Part shown: positions 8,172-15,419 of the stretch, one piece after another
Layout: each line of letters opens with the position of its first letter
Position numbering within the stretch: the first letter of the stretch is position 1
Assembly (NCBI GenBank): GCA_039808325.1
Contig: JBDHSU010000041.1
Coordinates: 1-29,418, forward strand
Direction of reading: 5' to 3'
Length of the DNA: 29,418 bases
DNA from: JAFKKS01 sp039808325
GTDB taxonomy: Bacteria; Pseudomonadota; Alphaproteobacteria; Rhizobiales; Xanthobacteraceae
Program-made: the position numbers and the translations under genes
Notes under the pieces: model-generated
Told to the model about the DNA's origin: nothing
What the model saw: only the letters and a program-made list of their open reading frames with translations
Databases searched by the model: none

Positions 8172-8950
8172 TTTGTCACAGCCTCTAGGCCGATCCAGCG
8201 TTCAGCAATAATGACAACCACGGCCGTCATCATGATCAGCATCGCCGATATGGCACACACGGTCGGATCCGTTTCGAGCGTTGCGTAGGCGTAAATTTCC
8301 ACCGGAAGCGTCGTGCGGTCCCACACCAGGAACTGACTGGCCGTGAAGTTCTCGAATGAAGTCACAAAGGCAAAAATCGCCGCCGACACAATTCCGGGTT
8401 TGATGCATGGAACGGTTATTCTCGTGAACGCGACGAACCGATTGGCCCCATGAATGACGGCGGATTCCTCTAACGACTCGGGGAACCGCGCGAGCGATGC
8501 GGTAAGCACCTGAACGGTGTACGGCAGCGTGAGCACCGCGTGCAAAATGCCGAGCCCCACCAGCGAGCTGACAATTCCGAGCTGCGACAGCAGCACCAAG
8601 AAGCCCATTCCCAGCACGACTTGCGGAACGATCAAAGGTGAACTTAAAAGCGTCACCGCCGCTCCTTTTCCGAAGAACCGAAACCGCGACAATGCAATGG
8701 CGCAAAGCATGCCGACCGTGAGCGAAAATAGCGTCGCTGCAACGGCGAGCCAGAAGCTGAGCTGGAAACTTCTCGGAAACTGCTCCCGCTGAAATACGTT
8801 CGCGTACCATTTCAGCGAGAATCCGGTCGTGGGGAATGTCATTTCCGCATGCGGGTTGAACGACACGCCGATGACCGCGACCATGGGCGCAATCATGCAA
8901 ATGACGACGAAAATCGTCACGCTCCATGCGAACCAGCCGGGGCGCCTCAT
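8168..8950 (-). CDS. ABC transporter permease, PotC-like
   Basis: 260 residues with six predicted membrane helices, the normal PotC size. The EAA loop that contacts the ATPase is visible as EESAVIHGANRFVAFTRITVP followed by a short gap and IKPG. The start ATG at 8950 overlaps the stop of the preceding permease (ATGA), and its own stop overlaps the ATPase start in the same way. The three genes are therefore translationally coupled and make one inner-membrane importer. The second helix region and the segment FAFVTSFENFTASQFL are typical of the second permease of polyamine-type systems. Confidence 0.92.
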   Translation of the reverse strand: MRRPGWFAWSVTIFVVICMIAPMVAVIGVSFNPHAEMTFPTTGFSLKWYANVFQREQFPRSFQLSFWLAVAATLFSLTVGMLCAIALSRFRFFGKGAAVTLLSSPLIVPQVVLGMGFLVLLSQLGIVSSLVGLGILHAVLTLPYTVQVLTASLARFPESLEESAVIHGANRFVAFTRITVPCIKPGIVSAAIFAFVTSFENFTASQFLVWDRTTLPVEIYAYATLETDPTVCAISAMLIMMTAVVVIIAERWIGLEAVTK

Positions 8951-9777
8951 GTTGCCCCTCGCAACCGCGATCCGACCAAATGGACGAGATAGAGAATTAC
9001 CAATGTTATGGCCAGCAACAGCATTGCCATTGCCGCCGCGAAGGGTGTGTCGAGTATCGCCAGAGCTTGCTCTTGAATGGCGTTCGCGATCATTTTGAAG
9101 TAACCGCCGCCGAGCATGCCCGGGATGACGTACGCGGTCAGATCGAAGAGAAACACGAGCACGACCCCGGCCAAGACTCCCGGCAAACTAAGTGGAAGCG
9201 TGATATGAAAAAATGTCCTGATAGGGCTCGCGCCCAAGGACGTTGCCGCGACTTCCAGATTCGATTCGATATTTTTCAACACGCTGTAGATGGGAAAGAT
9301 CATCAGCGGGAGCGGTATGAGGATTAGGCCAATAGCCACCCCCGCCTCGCGAAAGAGGAGCCGGATAGGCGCGTCGATGAGACCGAAGTCCAACAGGAAG
9401 CGGTTGATGACGCCGTTATTGCCGAAGACAAGGATGAGCGCGTACACGCGCACGACGTCGCCCGTGAAGAACTGAACGACGAGTACCAGCGTGAGCGCAA
9501 GCCGGACGCCGGATGATGACCGCGCCATCACATAGGCAAAGGGGTACCCCAGAAGGAGCGTCGTCGGGGTACAGTAGAACGCGATCCTGAGAGATCGCCA
9601 AAAATATTCGAGATAATAGCTGTCCGAAACGACGCGCTGGTATTGCTTGAGCGTCAGCGCTCCTTGTTGATCATGGAAACTCAAGACACCCGTGATCGTC
9701 AACGCCGCCACGAACGCTAGAATCACGAGCACGCCGGGCATAAGGAGAAGGTAAGGAGTTGCCCGGCGCGCGCGCAA
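8947..9777 (-). CDS. ABC transporter permease, PotB-like
   Basis: 276 residues, six predicted helices. The N-terminus LLLMPGVLVILAF and the segment VVQFFTGDVVRVYA are typical of the first permease in PotB-type systems. The EAA loop is EVAATSLGASPIRTFFHITLPLSLPG. The start is called at a TTG (9777): an in-frame stop lies eight codons upstream, and no ATG or GTG occurs before the ATG at residue 13, which would cut into the first helix. The ribosome site is weak, so translation may be low or coupled to the binding-protein gene 65 bases upstream. Confidence 0.9.
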   Translation of the reverse strand: MRARRATPYLLLMPGVLVILAFVAALTITGVLSFHDQQGALTLKQYQRVVSDSYYLEYFWRSLRIAFYCTPTTLLLGYPFAYVMARSSSGVRLALTLVLVVQFFTGDVVRVYALILVFGNNGVINRFLLDFGLIDAPIRLLFREAGVAIGLILIPLPLMIFPIYSVLKNIESNLEVAATSLGASPIRTFFHITLPLSLPGVLAGVVLVFLFDLTAYVIPGMLGGGYFKMIANAIQEQALAILDTPFAAAMAMLLLAITLVILYLVHLVGSRLRGAT

Positions 9778-9842
9778 AACGTGGACTCGCTGTTTGATCT
9801 ATCGGTTCACGACTGGCGCTTGCATCGCTTCAGCGGCGTATT

Positions 9843-10856
9843 CTAGCGCGCCAGAATCTCTCGGTTCCACCGCTCGACCCATTCGCCGTAGTGGGCGTTG
9901 ACGTAGTCCCAGTCCGGCACATATAGCGACGTGAGGGGTGGGATCGAATCGCGGATGCGCTCCGGCGCCTTGGCATTCTTGTTGGACGGAACGGACCCAA
10001 GCTGCTCAACAATTTTCTCTTGAATTGACGGGTCCAGAATTGCGTTGACGACCTTCGCGGCTTCGCTCTCGTTTGGCCGTCCCTTGACCATCGTCACAAG
10101 ATTCACAGACATGAATTGCGGGTTGGACGGCATCACGAACTTGTAATTCGATCCGGGCCCGAGCAATTTGTAGACGACGCCGAGCACCCCATAGCCGGCG
10201 ACATTCACTTCCCCAGCCTGAATGAGCTTCAAGGCCTCCGCGTCAGCTTTGTAGATGACGCCGAGATTGGGCTTCAGCGCCTTCAACTTCTCAAATCCAG
10301 GGTCGATATTCTTCTCGTTGCCGCCGGCAAGGAGCGCGGCAATGATGATGAACATGCCCTTGTCCTGGTCGATCGAGGTCGTGATCATGCCCTTCAATCG
10401 AGGATCCCAGAGATCCTCCCAAGACTTTATTGCGAACGGCGTCTTGTCAACGCGGTAGAATATGCCGCGCGGCGACGACCAGATTGTGGGACCGGCGGGA
10501 AAGACAAGATTTGCGGGTATGTCTTTTAGATTTGGGATGCCCTCCTTCGGCAAGGGCTTGATGATTCCGTCAGCCAGCGCGGTCGCCGCGGTGGCATCCG
10601 CGGTCATCCAAATGTCCACCTGCGGATTTGCTTTTTGAGCTTGAAGGCGCTGGAGACCCGCGACGGAACTCGCCTGAGTGACGAATTCAACCTTCACGCC
10701 GGTCTGCTTTTCGATATCGGGCTTTACCGAGTTCAGCGCGTCGATGAAAGCCCCTCCCCAGGTTTGGACAACGATCGTTTTCTGAGCTTGGGCGGGCTGA
10801 CCGAGCACGAGCTGCGCCGCAAGGGCAACTAGCGGAAGTGCCAATATTCGCTTCAT
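9843..10856 (-). CDS. ABC transporter substrate-binding protein, PotD-like
   Basis: 337 residues. A Sec signal peptide (MKR, hydrophobic stretch, AQA-Q around residue 24) sends it to the periplasm, where it captures the ligand for the permeases encoded next. The mature part begins with KTIVVQTWGGAF, the opening strand typical of the spermidine/putrescine-binding superfamily, and contains SWEDLWDPRLKG and the C-terminal WNREILAR. Start ATG 10856 with GGGAG about nine bases upstream. It is the fourth-from-front member of the operon's transport set and is flanked by dehydrogenase 2 (60 bases upstream). Ligand not predictable; members of this family bind polyamines, 2-aminoethylphosphonate, opines and other small cations. 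Confidence 0.9.
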   Translation of the reverse strand: MKRILALPLVALAAQLVLGQPAQAQKTIVVQTWGGAFIDALNSVKPDIEKQTGVKVEFVTQASSVAGLQRLQAQKANPQVDIWMTADATAATALADGIIKPLPKEGIPNLKDIPANLVFPAGPTIWSSPRGIFYRVDKTPFAIKSWEDLWDPRLKGMITTSIDQDKGMFIIIAALLAGGNEKNIDPGFEKLKALKPNLGVIYKADAEALKLIQAGEVNVAGYGVLGVVYKLLGPGSNYKFVMPSNPQFMSVNLVTMVKGRPNESEAAKVVNAILDPSIQEKIVEQLGSVPSNKNAKAPERIRDSIPPLTSLYVPDWDYVNAHYGEWVERWNREILAR

Positions 10857-10916
10857 CGCATTTGCTCCCTTATGTTTTGGTGTCGCGCACTTTATGTCGA
10901 AGGCGTCTGGCCGGGA

Positions 10917-11948
10917 TCAGTACTCTCTCTCTATGTCGACCACATTGGTGTACGGCCTCCCGTCGAGAAGCCGCCTGACATTGTCAAAAAAGATATCGAG
11001 CGTTCGCGGAATGTATTGTTCGAGATCATCGGACATGACGTGAGGCGTGATGAGGAGGTTCGGCGCGTCCCAGAGGCTTGCGTCGGGCGGCAAAGGCTCC
11101 GGGTATGTCACGTCGATGATGGCGCAACTGATGTGATCCGTGCGCAGCGCCTCTTCCAGCGCCTTGGGGTCAACGAGGCCGCCGCGTGACATATTGATGA
11201 AAGCCGCGCCGGGCTTCATCTTGTGAAATTCCTCCCGTCCCATGATGAAACGCGTCGCCGACGTCAGCGATATGTTGACCATCACGATATCGGCTTGCGG
11301 CAGCAGGGCGTGAAGGTCACCCGGCCCATGCATCTCGTCCACAGCATCGTGCGGCGTCTTGCTGCGCCGAATGCCGATGACCCGCATGCCGAGTTTCTTC
11401 GCTTGCTCGGCAGCGCCGCCACCGATGTGGCCGACGCCGACGATAAGGAGCGTCTTGCCTGCAACCGTCGGCGTGAAAATCCTGTTCCACTCGCGACGAC
11501 GTTGCGCAGTGACCAGCTTTGGGATTTGCGCGTTCGCCATCAAGATGGCCATCAGAGCCGACTGCGCGGCCTTTGGCACGTGCGCGCCGCAGTTCGTGGT
11601 CAGCGTCAGCCCTTCCGGAACCCAGTCGAACGGAAGCATGAAATCGACGCCGGCGCCGAGTACCTGCACGAGCTTCAATTTCTTGGCCTTCTCCGCGAGA
11701 CCCGTCCGTTGAAAGCGGTAGCCGATCATGGCGTCCGCCGACTTCATCGCATCGTCGAAGATATCGCCGTCGATGCCCCACGTCGTCTCCACGATTTCCG
11801 CGATGTCGGGAAAGCGCTTCAGCGCCGCCTCGTACTGCTTCGGATACACGGTAAAGACCGGCATGAGCTTCGTTTCATTCTCGATATGGATGCGAAGAGG
11901 ATTCGCCTTCGAGAATGCGTGCGAATTGGATTTTGCATTTGCCGGCAT
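10917..11948 (-). CDS. D-isomer-specific 2-hydroxyacid dehydrogenase, paralogue 2
   Basis: 343 residues. The NAD(P) site GVGHIG is at 171-176. Catalytic residues can be placed at R255 (SRGGLVD), E284 (YPEPLP) and H303 (ITPH), so it should be an active 2-oxoacid reductase or 2-hydroxyacid dehydrogenase. The start ATG (11948) follows the ureohydrolase stop with one base between, and GGGGAAAG precedes it inside that gene, so the two are coupled. Its N-terminus, as far as LRIHI.NE, aligns with the start of paralogue 1, which supports both start calls. Keeping two diverged copies around one transporter suggests two related substrates or two steps, for example two stereo- or chain-length variants (inference). 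Confidence 0.9.
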   Translation of the reverse strand: MPANAKSNSHAFSKANPLRIHIENETKLMPVFTVYPKQYEAALKRFPDIAEIVETTWGIDGDIFDDAMKSADAMIGYRFQRTGLAEKAKKLKLVQVLGAGVDFMLPFDWVPEGLTLTTNCGAHVPKAAQSALMAILMANAQIPKLVTAQRRREWNRIFTPTVAGKTLLIVGVGHIGGGAAEQAKKLGMRVIGIRRSKTPHDAVDEMHGPGDLHALLPQADIVMVNISLTSATRFIMGREEFHKMKPGAAFINMSRGGLVDPKALEEALRTDHISCAIIDVTYPEPLPPDASLWDAPNLLITPHVMSDDLEQYIPRTLDIFFDNVRRLLDGRPYTNVVDIEREY

Positions 11949-11949
11949 T

Positions 11950-12930
11950 TTATCGCTTTCCCCGTTCAAGGCGGGCGTGGAAAATGTAGCCCAGGAAGTC
12001 GAGCAGCACGCGAGCCGCAAGGAAGGCCGTCGTGCCGGTGTGATCGTAGTCCGGAGCAACTTCGACAAGATCGACGCCGACAACGTCACCGCGTCGCGTG
12101 AGCCCCTTCAACAACTCGATAACTTCGTAGTAAAGAAACCCGCCATGGCTCGGCGTTCCCGTGCCGGGCGCGATCGATGGATCGAATCCATCGATATCGA
12201 TCGTCACGTAATATCGACGCCCCGCGGGAATCTCAGCGAGCGTCGCCTCGGGCCCGCGATGGCGGATCTGCCGTACCGAGAGAATTTTGGAGCCGAAGGC
12301 GCGAGCCGCGTCGTAATCGCTCTTGTTGGATGACGACACGCCGCGGATGCCGAGATGAGTAATCCCGGTGACGTGCTTCATCTCCGAAGCGCGCCGCAGC
12401 GGGCTTCCATGGCCGTATCGCACGCCGTGCCGCTCGTCGACGAAATCGAGATGTGCGTCGAAGTGGACGATATGGACCGGCTCTTGAGCGTCGAACGCTT
12501 TGATACAGGCCGCGTGGACGCTGTGATCACCGCCCAGCGAAACCGGCAAAGCCCCGGCGTCCAAGATGGCGCGGACCGCGGCTTCGGCGTTCGCCAGGCT
12601 CTTTGTCGTATCGGTGTGGATGATATCGGCGTCTCCGATATCGACGATGCGAACCTTGTCGCGCGGCAGATAGACGACGTCGTCTTCGTGGTCATAGGCG
12701 CCGTTGTGGCCGAACGAAAACAGCGTCGATGCCTCGCGGATGGCGCGCGGGCCGAACCGGGCGCCGCCACGGTATTGCGTGCCCATATCGAAAGGAATGC
12801 CGACGACCGCAACGTCTGCGTCGATGGCACGCCAGTCGAGACAAACTGGCTGCTTGCCGAATGTGCAGTGACCAACGAAAGGGAGGTTTAGGCGGCCACT
12901 TTCATAGCCGTGCGCTTCACCACTCGCCAC
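11950..12930 (-). CDS. Ureohydrolase (agmatinase / guanidino-acid hydrolase family)
   Basis: 326 residues, cytoplasmic. The family hydrolyses a guanidino group to urea using two manganese ions. All metal ligands are visible: H136 in GGDHS, D158, H160 and D162 in HFDAHLD, and D245 and D247 in DIDGFDPSIAPGTGTP. The last motif is the agmatinase/guanidinobutyrase version rather than arginase. Start: GTG at 12930 with a near-ideal ribosome site GAGGGAGGA at 12937-12945. A longer TTG-initiated form (12978) would contain that site internally and is rejected. It is first in the operon, directly followed by dehydrogenase 2. Agmatine, guanidinobutyrate, guanidinopropionate or another guanidino compound are all possible; the sequence alone does not choose. 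Confidence 0.92.
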   Translation of the reverse strand: MASGEAHGYESGRLNLPFVGHCTFGKQPVCLDWRAIDADVAVVGIPFDMGTQYRGGARFGPRAIREASTLFSFGHNGAYDHEDDVVYLPRDKVRIVDIGDADIIHTDTTKSLANAEAAVRAILDAGALPVSLGGDHSVHAACIKAFDAQEPVHIVHFDAHLDFVDERHGVRYGHGSPLRRASEMKHVTGITHLGIRGVSSSNKSDYDAARAFGSKILSVRQIRHRGPEATLAEIPAGRRYYVTIDIDGFDPSIAPGTGTPSHGGFLYYEVIELLKGLTRRGDVVGVDLVEVAPDYDHTGTTAFLAARVLLDFLGYIFHARLERGKR

Positions 12931-12973
12931 CGAACGTCCTCCCTCATTTCCTTGCTTGAAAGTATGGAATCTT

Positions 12974-13019
12974 TCCAATAGATACGAAAATACTAATGTA
13001 GCGAACGTTAGATATTGGA
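12974..13019. promoter_or_regulatory. Dyads in the divergent ureohydrolase / LysR promoter
   Basis: TCCAATA at 12974-12980 is repeated inverted as TATTGGA at 13013-13019. A second, shorter dyad lies inside: CTAATG (12993-12998) facing CGTTAG (13006-13011). The region is strikingly AT-rich against its surroundings and lies between two divergent genes, where LysR-type regulators normally bind. The boxes are candidates for the binding site of the regulator starting at 13030. No -35/-10 pair is called. Confidence 0.45.
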
Positions 13020-13029
13020 TTATCTATGT

Positions 13030-13938
13030 ATGGCAGCCGTCCTACCGACCTTGTCGACAGCGGACCTCAAGCTTCTGCGCGTGTTTGTTGCCGTGGTGCA
13101 CAGCGGCGGATTTTCCGCCGCGCGCACGGAGCTCAACGTCAGTCAGCCAACGATCAGCGTTAAGATATCGGACCTCGAGTCGCGACTGGGCATGCGCCTT
13201 TGCGATCGCGGCCGAGGCGGCTTCAAGCTGACGGCGGAAGGCCAGCGCGTCTACGAAGCGTCGCTGAACTTATTTCGCTCCCTCGACACATTTCGGATGG
13301 AGGTCGATGCCGTCCGCGGTCGATTGAGCGGAGATCTGCACGTCGGCGTCGCTGATGCCACGATCACGAACACGCAACTCAAACTCAATGAGGCGTTCGC
13401 CCGCTTCAAACAAAAGGCGCCCGGCGTCCACCTCTATTTGCACATCGCTTCGGCGCTCGAGCTCGAACTTGGTCTTGTCGAAAACAAGCTACATGCCGCG
13501 ATCGGTCCGCTCCAGCGAAGACGCCCGGAGCTGACCTACACGCCCATCCTCACCGAAGAGCAAGTTCTCTATTGCGGCCGCGATCATCGTTTTTTTCGAC
13601 GCGCGCCCAATGCGATCGACCCCGCCGAGCTCAGCCAGGCTGAGTTCGTACATCGCGGCTATCTCGCTCAATGGCGAGCTCCGTTAGACACCCGTTTCAC
13701 CCCCACCGCGACGACGTTCCATATGGAGGCGGCAACGCGGCTGATCCTCAGCGGCACGCATATCGGATACCTGCCGGTTCATCATGCGAATGCATGGGTC
13801 TTGACGAAGGAGCTCAAGCCGATTCTGCCGAAGCTGCTGACCTATGGCTCACAATTCTTTCTCGCGCATCGTCGCTCCGTGGGTCATGCTGCTCTTCGTG
13901 GATTTCTTAAGGATTTTCGCAGCGCTCAAGGTTGCTGA
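13030..13938 (+). CDS. LysR-type transcriptional regulator
   Basis: 302 residues. The winged helix-turn-helix covers roughly residues 10-68 (LKLLRVFVAVVHSGGFSAA..., then SQPTISVKISDLESRLG and the wing RGGFKLTAEG). The rest is the two-lobed effector-binding domain. Start at ATG 13030; a TTG at 13015 would add five residues and is less likely. It is divergent from the ureohydrolase operon and upstream of the Rid gene on its own strand (60-base gap). The usual logic for this family is auto-repression and effector-dependent activation of the divergent operon; the effector is presumably the transported compound or an intermediate (inference). Confidence 0.92.
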   Translation: MAAVLPTLSTADLKLLRVFVAVVHSGGFSAARTELNVSQPTISVKISDLESRLGMRLCDRGRGGFKLTAEGQRVYEASLNLFRSLDTFRMEVDAVRGRLSGDLHVGVADATITNTQLKLNEAFARFKQKAPGVHLYLHIASALELELGLVENKLHAAIGPLQRRRPELTYTPILTEEQVLYCGRDHRFFRRAPNAIDPAELSQAEFVHRGYLAQWRAPLDTRFTPTATTFHMEAATRLILSGTHIGYLPVHHANAWVLTKELKPILPKLLTYGSQFFLAHRRSVGHAALRGFLKDFRSAQGC

Positions 13939-13998
13939 GAGAGCGGCACAATGGTGCTCACAGCGCCGCAACGATCATTTCAGGAAGGAGAGTCGACG

Positions 13999-14418
13999 AT
14001 GCGAAGTGGAACGTCGGGTAAACGGCGCAGGGTCACGGCGCCGGGTGTAAGCGAACCGGGCAACGGTCTCTCGTCCAACTGCTTTGTCGTTGACGATCTG
14101 GTCGTCATCAACGGAATGACAGCCCGGACATCAGAAGGAAAGCCGGCAGCTCCGGGCGATGCCTACACCCAAGCCGTGATCGCGTTTGAGCGTATCAAGG
14201 CGTTAATGGAAGCCGCCGGCGGCACCATGGGCGACATCGTCAAACTCAATTGCTATCTGACGGATATCCGGCATCGCGACGGTTTCGTGCAGGCACGGCG
14301 AAAGTTCTTCACGGGGGATTTTCCGCCTTGCGTCGTATTGGGTGGCGTCGTCTTTACCGATGCGGACTTGCTGATCGAGATCGATGCGTGGGCCGTACTC
14401 GGTTCAGATCCAGCGTAA
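13999..14418 (+). CDS. Rid family protein (YjgF/YER057c/UK114) lacking the catalytic arginine
   Basis: 139 residues, single Rid domain. Typical segments are VVINGMTA near 35-42, DIVKLNCYLTD near 79-89 and DADLLIEIDAWAV at the end. Active RidA enzymes, which deaminate reactive enamine/imine intermediates of PLP enzymes, carry an arginine in a PAR-S context; here the same place reads FPPCVVL with cysteine 111. Rid subfamilies without this arginine are known, and their function is less clear. Start ATG 13999, fixed by AGGAAGGAGAG just upstream; an ATG at 13951 has no such site. It follows the LysR gene by 60 bases. Its presence in a catabolic cluster fits handling of an amino compound or imine. 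Confidence 0.88.
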   Translation: MRSGTSGKRRRVTAPGVSEPGNGLSSNCFVVDDLVVINGMTARTSEGKPAAPGDAYTQAVIAFERIKALMEAAGGTMGDIVKLNCYLTDIRHRDGFVQARRKFFTGDFPPCVVLGGVVFTDADLLIEIDAWAVLGSDPA

Positions 14419-14760
14419 ATTATTAAACACGCAACGATCGCCCGTTGACTTGGCCGCAGGCCGCCAGCCTGCCTAGGTCAGGTGGCGTCGACATGATGGT
14501 CACAATTTTCATCGCGGTCGTTGCCGGCCAATCATTAACTTGATCGAGTTTTACACCAACCACGTCGCCCCAACCCACAGATCGTCGGGTGAAACGCCCT
14601 TGGTGACAACGCCGAGTTGGATGCCATCGAAATCGTTCGCCTTGCTCGACGTTGCCCGCGCCCGCGCATGCTTCCGCCGCCTTAGCGACCGCCGCGCTGT
14701 CGGCCTAGGGACAAGCGCCCAGGTAAACGACGCAGTTGAGTTGCGAGGACCGCCGGAGAG
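14419..14760. other. Gene-free stretch, possible decayed coding remnant
   Basis: No convincing gene on either strand across 342 bases. A short plus-strand frame from 14540 overlaps the next gene and has no recognisable features. On the minus strand two frames give protein-like fragments interrupted by stops (one includes VAKAAEACAGAGNVEQGE, another NDFDGIQLGVVTKG), which could be remains of a lost gene. A small hairpin, GCAGGC (14456-14461) with GCCTGC (14467-14472), lies shortly after the Rid stop but has no T-run. Confidence 0.4.
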
Positions 14761-15330
14761 TCACAACTGCGGCTCCAAAATCTTCATCCACTCCTCAATC
14801 GTCTGACCGCTGCTCATAGCAGGCTCGACCAGCCCATTCACCATAAACGTCGGGGAAAAATGGATACCGTTCTGTCGCCCATACTTGGCGTGCCAGCGCA
14901 GAGCGAGATCGACGCTCTTAAGCTTGAAGGCTTCGTGGATGTCGACACCGGAAAGCCGCGAGATATCACCAACGATATCGGAGGGCGTCCGATTCATGTT
15001 CGGCCCGGCGCAATGGTTCTCAAACTCAAACGCTTCTCGATGATCATAGATGGCCTGAATGGCCTGGAGCGCGGCTTTCGTGCCGCCGGCGGTCGCGGCG
15101 GCGGCAAGAATGCCGCGCGTCACGATGCCGGAGAAAAGATGCCACGGTTGCGAGACAAAGCGGATCTTCGCGGTCAATCGGCTATCGCCAACCGCGGAGA
15201 TGAGTTGCGGCAATTTCTCGAAAGCGCGTTTCGAGTGCGGACAGGTCGGCTCGAGGAACACTTCAAGCTCCGCCTTACCATGACCGAATTCGATCGGCGC
15301 GACGGTTCCGGTATTATTCGCCAGTGGCAT
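14761..15330 (-). CDS. DsbA-like thioredoxin-fold protein with CPHS motif
   Basis: 189 residues. The thioredoxin fold is indicated by the strand-turn ELEVFLEPTCPHSKRAFEKL, with the redox position CPHS at 30-33, and by the cis-proline segment HFSPTFMVNGL (Pro160). The usual second cysteine is serine, so it cannot cycle as a normal disulfide oxidase. A monothiol role, or glutathione-dependent isomerase/transferase-type chemistry, is more likely. There is no signal peptide, so it is cytoplasmic. Start ATG 15330, with an in-frame TGA just upstream. It is the last gene of the GGT/peptidase/binding-protein operon, 89 bases after the binding-protein stop. Confidence 0.75.
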   Translation of the reverse strand: MPLANNTGTVAPIEFGHGKAELEVFLEPTCPHSKRAFEKLPQLISAVGDSRLTAKIRFVSQPWHLFSGIVTRGILAAAATAGGTKAALQAIQAIYDHREAFEFENHCAGPNMNRTPSDIVGDISRLSGVDIHEAFKLKSVDLALRWHAKYGRQNGIHFSPTFMVNGLVEPAMSSGQTIEEWMKILEPQL

Positions 15331-15371
15331 TTCTCATGTCTTTCACAAAAAGATTGGCACAAACCCTTCTG

Positions 15372-15393
15372 CCCGCCGTCATGCGACGGCGGG
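15372..15393 (-). terminator. Intercistronic hairpin (attenuator or mRNA-stabilising stem)
   Basis: CCCGCCGTC (15372-15380) and GACGGCGGG (15385-15393) form a perfect 9-base-pair GC-rich stem with a 4-base loop. It lies between the binding-protein stop and the DsbA-like start. The minus-strand continuation is AGAAGGGTTT, without a proper T-run, so strong termination is unlikely. Stems placed directly after binding-protein genes commonly protect that message and lower downstream expression. Confidence 0.55.
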
Positions 15394-15419
15394 ACCGTTC
15401 CTCGGGCCGCTCGCGTTAG

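Noticed and set aside
11223..12101. Plus-strand open frame of 292 codons
   Set aside because: Antisense to dehydrogenase 2 and the ureohydrolase end; no domain and no ribosome site.
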